From positions 1 to 33,626 of the forward strand of contig JANXUL010000280.1 in assembly GCA_025356235.1 (NCBI GenBank): a stretch of 33,626 nucleotides of DNA, given 5' to 3'. This DNA is from Bacteroidota bacterium (GTDB lineage Bacteria; Bacteroidota; Bacteroidia; Chitinophagales; Chitinophagaceae). This document shows positions 28,504-33,626 of this stretch, piece by piece (position 1 is the first letter of the stretch; each line of letters starts with the position of its first letter). The notes below the pieces were generated by a model that was not told the origin of the DNA, did not search any database, and saw nothing but the letters and a program-made list of their open reading frames with translations. A program made the translations under genes and the position numbers.

Positions 28504-29391
28504 ATGAAAAGGACAATGATTCTGTTGGGAATTGGTTTATCTTTTTTAAGCTGTGCGCGTTTTGGAAAAAAAGAAACAGATGTAAAAAAAGATATCCGGG
28601 TAGTTTGTATTTCAAAACACCTGACGGAAATGATGTTTGCGCTGGGTAAAGGCCACGATATAGTAGCGTGCGACCTCACCAGCACATTTCCAGATAGTGC
28701 CAAACTGTTGCCTACAGTAGGTTACCACAGGGCCTTGAATGCGGAAGGAATTATTTCCATGAAACCGGACCTTGTTATTCATAGCAATGATATAGGCCCG
28801 GCCAATGTGATTCCGCAATTGGAAAAAGTAGGACTAACGATAAAGATATTTGATGCTGCAAATACATACGATAGCGCCAAACTGGTTTTACTGGAGCTTG
28901 GTAAATTTTTCGGAGCTGAATCAAAAGCTGATTCCATTATTAATAAAATGGATAATGATATGGGAAGGGTAAAGTCATTTAAGAAATTATTGAAAGACAC
29001 GCCAACAGTTATGATCATCCACTATGGGCAGGCGAATAATAATTTCTTTGTCATGAGTGGCCGTAACGGTGCAGGCGATAAAATGATCAAATCTGCCGGG
29101 GGAAAGACAGCTGTTTACGATGCGAAAGGGGCCCGCCAAATCAGTGCCGAAGCAGTTGCAGTCGCTAACCCGGATATTATTATTGCTACTAATTTCGGGT
29201 TCGATAAAATGGGCGGCACGATTGAAAAATTTAAAACAGTACCCGGTGTTGGTTTAACGAGTGCCGCAAAAAATAACAGAATCTATCGCTTTGAAGAGCA
29301 TGACCTGGTTTATTTTGGCCCTCGTACAGGTGAGAATGTGATGAAATTGATGAACCTTATCCATCCCGAAATAAATGTTGCGAACAAATAA
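28504..29391 (+). CDS. hmuT: Heme ABC transporter substrate-binding protein, HmuT-like, predicted lipoprotein
   Basis: 'VVCISKHLTEMMFALGKGHDIVACDLTSTFPDSAKLLPTVGYHRALNAEGIISMKPDLVIHSNDIGP', 'EEHDLVYFGPRTGENVMKL' resemble HmuT; lipobox-like 'SFLSC'. Confidence 0.85.
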   Translation: MKRTMILLGIGLSFLSCARFGKKETDVKKDIRVVCISKHLTEMMFALGKGHDIVACDLTSTFPDSAKLLPTVGYHRALNAEGIISMKPDLVIHSNDIGPANVIPQLEKVGLTIKIFDAANTYDSAKLVLLELGKFFGAESKADSIINKMDNDMGRVKSFKKLLKDTPTVMIIHYGQANNNFFVMSGRNGAGDKMIKSAGGKTAVYDAKGARQISAEAVAVANPDIIIATNFGFDKMGGTIEKFKTVPGVGLTSAAKNNRIYRFEEHDLVYFGPRTGENVMKLMNLIHPEINVANK

Positions 29392-30427
29392 ATTTTTCTT
29401 CCCGGTATTAATTATCCTGCTGCTGGTAGCCTTTCTAACAGCCATCGCATTTGGTGCGGTATCTATTACTGTGGCTGATATGTTTGCGGCTGTTAATCAT
29501 TGGGCACAGGGTAAAAGCCCTTCAACCATTTATGAAGGGGTATTCTTGCAGATCCGGTTGCCGCGTGTATTGTTATGCATGATTACCGGCGCGGTGTTAG
29601 CAGTTTCGGGTGTGTTAATGCAAGGATTGTTCAGGAACCCGATAGTAGAACCGGGATTAATAGGTACCAGTGCGGGTGCAGCTTTTGGTGCCTCTGTTGT
29701 TTTTGTTTTATCTGCAGGCATGGGTAAAAACATACAACAATTAGCCGGGCCTTTGCTGGTGCCGCTGTTTGCATTTGCCGGCGGTTTACTCGCAACCTAT
29801 ACTGTATATATGTTGGCCAAAGGAAATAAACGGATGGATGTAACCACCTTATTATTAATTGGTATTGCTGTGAACGCAGTTGGGTTAAGTGGTACTGGTT
29901 TTATGAGTTATATAGCCCGCGACCCACAGGCGAGAAGCATCACTTTTTGGAACCTCGGTACATTTTCCGGCGCCACCTGGATGCAGGTTGGGATAACCGG
30001 TATAACAGCTATCCTTGTTTTTATCCTGGCTATTAGGTACGCCAAACAATTAAATACTTTGGTATTGGGTGAGGAAGAAGCCAGGTATGCAGGTGTTGAT
30101 ACAGAGAAATTAAAAAGAAAGATCATGTTGTACAATACTGCCATGGTATCGGTAGCTACTGCATTTGTAGGTGTGATTAGTTTTATGGGATTGATCGTGC
30201 CACATGTTATGCGGTTATTAATTGGCAGTGATAATAAAAAACTATTACCCGCCTCAATGATAGCCGGGGCTGTTTTATTAACGCTGGCCGATATGGGTGC
30301 ACGGTTATTACTTGCCCCCGCAGAAATACCCATTGGAATTATTACATCATTAGTGGGCGCCCCCGTTTTTATTATCCTGCTAAAACGCACTAACATGCTC
30401 AATACAAAAGGAGGTGGGCGTGATTGA
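29375..30427 (+). CDS. hmuU: FecCD-family ABC permease, HmuU-like
   Basis: 'IRLPRVLLCMITGAVLAVSGVLMQGLFRNPIVEPGLIGTSAGAAFGAS', 'GLIVPHVMRLLIGSDNKKLLPASMIAGAVLLTLADMGAR'; overlaps hmuT by 17 nt. Confidence 0.92.
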   Translation: MLRTNKFFFPVLIILLLVAFLTAIAFGAVSITVADMFAAVNHWAQGKSPSTIYEGVFLQIRLPRVLLCMITGAVLAVSGVLMQGLFRNPIVEPGLIGTSAGAAFGASVVFVLSAGMGKNIQQLAGPLLVPLFAFAGGLLATYTVYMLAKGNKRMDVTTLLLIGIAVNAVGLSGTGFMSYIARDPQARSITFWNLGTFSGATWMQVGITGITAILVFILAIRYAKQLNTLVLGEEEARYAGVDTEKLKRKIMLYNTAMVSVATAFVGVISFMGLIVPHVMRLLIGSDNKKLLPASMIAGAVLLTLADMGARLLLAPAEIPIGIITSLVGAPVFIILLKRTNMLNTKGGGRD

Positions 30428-31199
30428 TGTGCAAAATGTTTCATTAATAATGGGTAAATCTTTTTTAGTAAAAGAAGTATCACTTATGATCCGGGCAGGT
30501 GAGTTTGTGGTAATCATGGGCCCCAACGGAGCCGGCAAATCAACGTTGTTAAAAATGATGTCTGGTACAATGCTCCCAACTACAGGAAATATTTTTTTTA
30601 AAGGAGAAAAACTATCCGGATATAAAACAGAAGTATTGGCTAGGCACAGAGCTGTCGTTTCACAACACTACCATATCAGCTTCCCTTTGTCTGTGAGGGA
30701 AATGGTAATGATGGGGCGATATCCTTATTTCAAAAACCATCCGCTTGCCATGGATGAAGTGATAGTGGATGAGCAGATGGATAAAATGGAAATCTCGCAT
30801 CTCCAAGACCGCAATTACCATACACTTTCCGGCGGTGAAGCACAGAAAGTGCACATGAGCCGTGTATTGGCCCAGATAGGAGATACATCAGTTACGCAAC
30901 AAAAATTATTATTACTTGATGAACCCGTTTCGCACCTGGATATAAAATACCAGCACCAGTTATTACAGGAAGCAAAATTACTTTGTCATAAGCAGGTAGC
31001 GGTAGCAGCAGTATTACATGATGTAAACCTGGCCCTGAAATATGCCGATAAAATATTTTTTATGAAAGGAGGGCATATTATCCGAACACTTTCTAAAAAT
31101 GAGCATATTACTGCCCAAATACTGAAAGAAGTATTCGATATTAATGCTGCTATTTTCGATATGCCAGATGGGCAGGGAAAATTTGTTTCTTATTATTGA
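30420..31199 (+). CDS. hmuV: Heme ABC transporter ATP-binding protein, HmuV-like
   Basis: Walker A 'GPNGAGKSTLLK', signature 'LSGGEAQKVHMSRVLAQI', Walker B 'LLLLDEPVSHLD'; track starts at GTG 30414, GTG 30420 is preceded by AGGAGG (30409-30414). Confidence 0.92.
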   Translation: MIDVQNVSLIMGKSFLVKEVSLMIRAGEFVVIMGPNGAGKSTLLKMMSGTMLPTTGNIFFKGEKLSGYKTEVLARHRAVVSQHYHISFPLSVREMVMMGRYPYFKNHPLAMDEVIVDEQMDKMEISHLQDRNYHTLSGGEAQKVHMSRVLAQIGDTSVTQQKLLLLDEPVSHLDIKYQHQLLQEAKLLCHKQVAVAAVLHDVNLALKYADKIFFMKGGHIIRTLSKNEHITAQILKEVFDINAAIFDMPDGQGKFVSYY

Positions 31200-31229
31200 T
31201 TTGGATGGATGATCAAAATCCAAAATTAA

Positions 31230-32162
31230 TCAAACCGCTTTCAATCTCACTAATGCCTCATTCACTTTCTTGTCAATAACTGTATCATCTAATATCTCCG
31301 GTATAAAAGGATTTCCGGTAACTTTTTCAAACAGTTCAATATATCTTTTACTGATCGTTTCAATCCATTCGTCCGACATTTCCGGAACTACCTGCCCTTC
31401 TTTGCCCATAAAATTATTGGCGATCAGCCATTCCCTTACAAATTCTTTGCTCAATTGTTTTTGTTTCTCACCACTTGCCTGCCTTTGTTCAAAACCGTCT
31501 GCATAAAAATACCTGGATGAATCCGGCGTATGCACTTCGTCCATCAAATAAATCGTATCGCCAATCTTACCAAATTCATATTTTGTATCTGCCAGAATCA
31601 ATCCCTGCTTAGCAGCAATTTCTTTACCCCGGGCAAATAAACTACGTGTATATTTTTCCAGTATTTTCCAGTCAGATTCAGTAGCCAGCCCTTTGGCAAT
31701 AATTTCTTCTTTGGAAATGTCTTCATCGTGCCCCTCTTCGGCTTTGGTGGAAGGGGTGATAATGGGGGAAGGGAAAAAATCATTTTCATGTAAACCTTCC
31801 GGTAAACCTACCCCGCATAGCTCTCTTTTGCCGCTGTTGTAAGTTCTCCAGGCATGGCCCACCAGATTACCCCGCACAACCATTTCTATTCTAAACGGTA
31901 TGCAACGTTTTCCGATAGATACATTCGACGCAGGCACATCTATAAGCCAGTTAGGACAAATATTCCGGGTAGCTTCCAGCATAAAAGCAGCTATTTGGTT
32001 GAGAACCTGCCCTTTAAAGGGAATAGGCCGGGGCAAAATTACGTCAAAAGCAGAAATCCGGTTACTGGCAATCATTACTAGCCAATCATCTTTTATGCTG
32101 TAAACATCTCTTACTTTACCGTGGTATAGCTTAGTTTGCGAAGGAAATTGAAAGACTGCCAT
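31230..32162 (-). CDS. purC: Phosphoribosylaminoimidazole-succinocarboxamide synthase
   Basis: 310 aa; 'KLYHGKVRDVYSIKDDWLVMIASNRISAFDVILPRPIPFKGQVLNQIAAF', 'VVRGNLVGHAWRTYNSGKRELCGVGLPEGL', 'LADTKYEFGKIGDTIYLMDEVHTPDSSRYF'. Confidence 0.97.
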   Translation of the reverse strand: MAVFQFPSQTKLYHGKVRDVYSIKDDWLVMIASNRISAFDVILPRPIPFKGQVLNQIAAFMLEATRNICPNWLIDVPASNVSIGKRCIPFRIEMVVRGNLVGHAWRTYNSGKRELCGVGLPEGLHENDFFPSPIITPSTKAEEGHDEDISKEEIIAKGLATESDWKILEKYTRSLFARGKEIAAKQGLILADTKYEFGKIGDTIYLMDEVHTPDSSRYFYADGFEQRQASGEKQKQLSKEFVREWLIANNFMGKEGQVVPEMSDEWIETISKRYIELFEKVTGNPFIPEILDDTVIDKKVNEALVRLKAV

Positions 32163-32309
32163 CTCGTAAAATTAGATAGGACATTGATAAATAAGGGGTA
32201 ACACACATAATTTTTCTCAACACTCTGACGTTAGTTGTGGACAAATTAAATTTTTATACAAAACTAACAAATGCTATTTTTATTAACAATTCATTTAAAA
32301 CTTGCTTAT

Positions 32310-33626
32310 ATGAGAAGATTCTTAACCCATTGCGGGTTGTTGGTCATGGGTACAGCTATGTGTGTATCGGTAATGGCCCAACAATCAACTACCGTCTCCG
32401 GTAGTGTTAAAAACGGTAAATCCAAAGAAGCAGTTTCGGCTGTATCCGTAACAATTAAAGGCGGTTCAGCAGGAACGTTTACCGATGACAAGGGTAACTT
32501 CAAATTTTCTACTGTTCAAAAATTGCCTTTCACACTTGTATTTTCTTCTGTGGGCTATGCGGCCAAGGAGGTGTCAGTAACCGGAAATAATGCTGTGGTG
32601 GATGTGGATCTTGCCACCTCATTTACTTTAGGTGATGAAGTAGTGGTGGCGGCTTCAAGGGTTCCGGAAAGGATTCTTGAGTCACCAGTATCCATCGAAA
32701 GAATTAGCTCCGCAGCTATTCGCAATACATCTGCGGTGAGTTATTATGATATGCTTACCAATTTGAAAGGGGTAGATGTAGTAGCAGCAAGTTTAACTTT
32801 CAAAAGTATCGGTACACGTGGTTTCAACAGCAGTGGTAATACCAGGTTAAACCAGATCGTGGATGGTATGGATAATCAGGCACCCGGCCTTAACTTTTCG
32901 GTGGGTAGCGTAATTGGTTTAACTGAACTGGATGTAGACAATATGGAATTACTGCCTGGTGCCTCATCAGCATTATACGGCTCGGGTGGAATGAATGGTA
33001 CTTTACTTATCAATAGTAAGAACCCATTCAAATACCAGGGATTAAGTTTCCAGATCAAACAAGGTGTAAACCATGTTGACAGCAAACAACGCCCAAGGGC
33101 CTCTTATTTTGACTGGAGCGTACGTTGGGGTAAAAAACTCTCCGAAAAATTTGCCTATAAAATTAATGCCCAGTTTGTACAGGCGCAGGATTGGCTGGCT
33201 AATCAGACTGATAATTATAACCGTCCAGGCAATCAAACCATACCCGGTTCCAGAGAATCTGATCCAAATTATGATGGTGTGAATGTTTACGGTGATGAAA
33301 CTACCCAGAACCTCAGCTCCATATCAAGGTCTGTATTGGCAGGAATACCTGGCGCAGTAATAGGAGCTTCGAATGCTTTCTTAGCGGCAACACCGGGTGC
33401 TAAGCTTGCAAATCTGAATTCTTTTCTTACCGCTATAGGTGCGGGTGCTGTGGTAGCTGGAGGGGGATCTTACTTCTTATATGATAGAGGCCGTAACATC
33501 TTCCAAAATCAATCTGTCAGCAGAACCGGATGGGATGAAAAAAATGTAGTAGACCCAACAACTGTCAACTTTAAATTAACCGGTGGTTTGTATTATAAAT
33601 TAACTGATAACATTGAAGCTTCATTC
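32310..33626 (+). CDS. TonB-dependent receptor, truncated by right edge
   Basis: My translation from ATG 32310 stays open to 33626 (439 codons): MRRFLTHCGLLVMGTAMCVSVMAQQSTTVSGSVKNGKSKEAVSAVSVTIKGG...; 'GTRGFNSSGNTRLNQIVDGMDNQAPGLNFSVGSVIGLTELDVDNMELLPGASSALYGSGGMNGTLLI' plug. Absent from the supplied ORF track. Confidence 0.92.
   Translation, partial: MRRFLTHCGLLVMGTAMCVSVMAQQSTTVSGSVKNGKSKEAVSAVSVTIKGGSAGTFTDDKGNFKFSTVQKLPFTLVFSSVGYAAKEVSVTGNNAVVDVDLATSFTLGDEVVVAASRVPERILESPVSIERISSAAIRNTSAVSYYDMLTNLKGVDVVAASLTFKSIGTRGFNSSGNTRLNQIVDGMDNQAPGLNFSVGSVIGLTELDVDNMELLPGASSALYGSGGMNGTLLINSKNPFKYQGLSFQIKQGVNHVDSKQRPRASYFDWSVRWGKKLSEKFAYKINAQFVQAQDWLANQTDNYNRPGNQTIPGSRESDPNYDGVNVYGDETTQNLSSISRSVLAGIPGAVIGASNAFLAATPGAKLANLNSFLTAIGAGAVVAGGGSYFLYDRGRNIFQNQSVSRTGWDEKNVVDPTTVNFKLTGGLYYKLTDNIEASF

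Noticed and set aside
29908-30483. 191-aa minus-strand ORF opposite hmuU/hmuV
   Set aside because: Antisense to a clear FecCD permease; no recognisable domain, best explained as shadow ORF.
32230-32268. GTTAGT ... ACTAAC inverted repeat upstream of the last TonB receptor
   Set aside because: Only 6 bp arms and no matching Bacteroidetes promoter motif that I could confirm.
1-33626. Search for CRISPR arrays, tRNA/rRNA genes, transposases, integrases, phage, toxin-antitoxin or defence modules
   Set aside because: Reading the ORF products and the intergenic regions gave no convincing candidate; the repeats present are short inverted or tandem repeats, not CRISPR-like.

Overview
33.6-kb chromosomal window from a Bacteroidetes genome, most likely Chitinophagaceae-like (inferred from protein families and non-coding texture, not from a search). 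Minus strand, left part: the 5' end of an MBL-fold hydrolase, a complete cell-shape cluster in transcription order mreB-mreC-mreD-mrdA(PBP2)-rodA, then purD and a POT-family peptide transporter. Plus strand: OPT-family transporter, DUF1800/DUF1501 secreted-protein pair, an uncharacterised 229-aa protein preceded by an 11-bp repeat array, penicillin acylase-family hydrolase, small membrane protein, DUF5686-type outer-membrane protein, trhO-type rhodanese, two paralogous TonB-dependent receptors flanking a small membrane protein, and hmuTUV-like heme ABC transporter genes. Minus-strand purC follows, then a truncated plus-strand TonB-dependent receptor runs off the right edge. No rRNA, tRNA, CRISPR array, transposase or phage module was recognised. 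The most interesting non-coding signal is a set of intergenic inverted repeats whose arms are built from degenerate tandem heptamers (GTGAGTR or TGGATRC) and which sit at or within about 10 nt of stop codons (mreB, purD, POT transporter, DUF5686 gene). Second is a strictly 11-bp-phased five-unit array (TCTCTATAAGG-like) upstream of the uncharacterised 229-aa gene. Third is a small 'PPP'-tailed membrane protein inside the putative heme-uptake locus. No convincing new multi-gene system was found; most coding content is ordinary.
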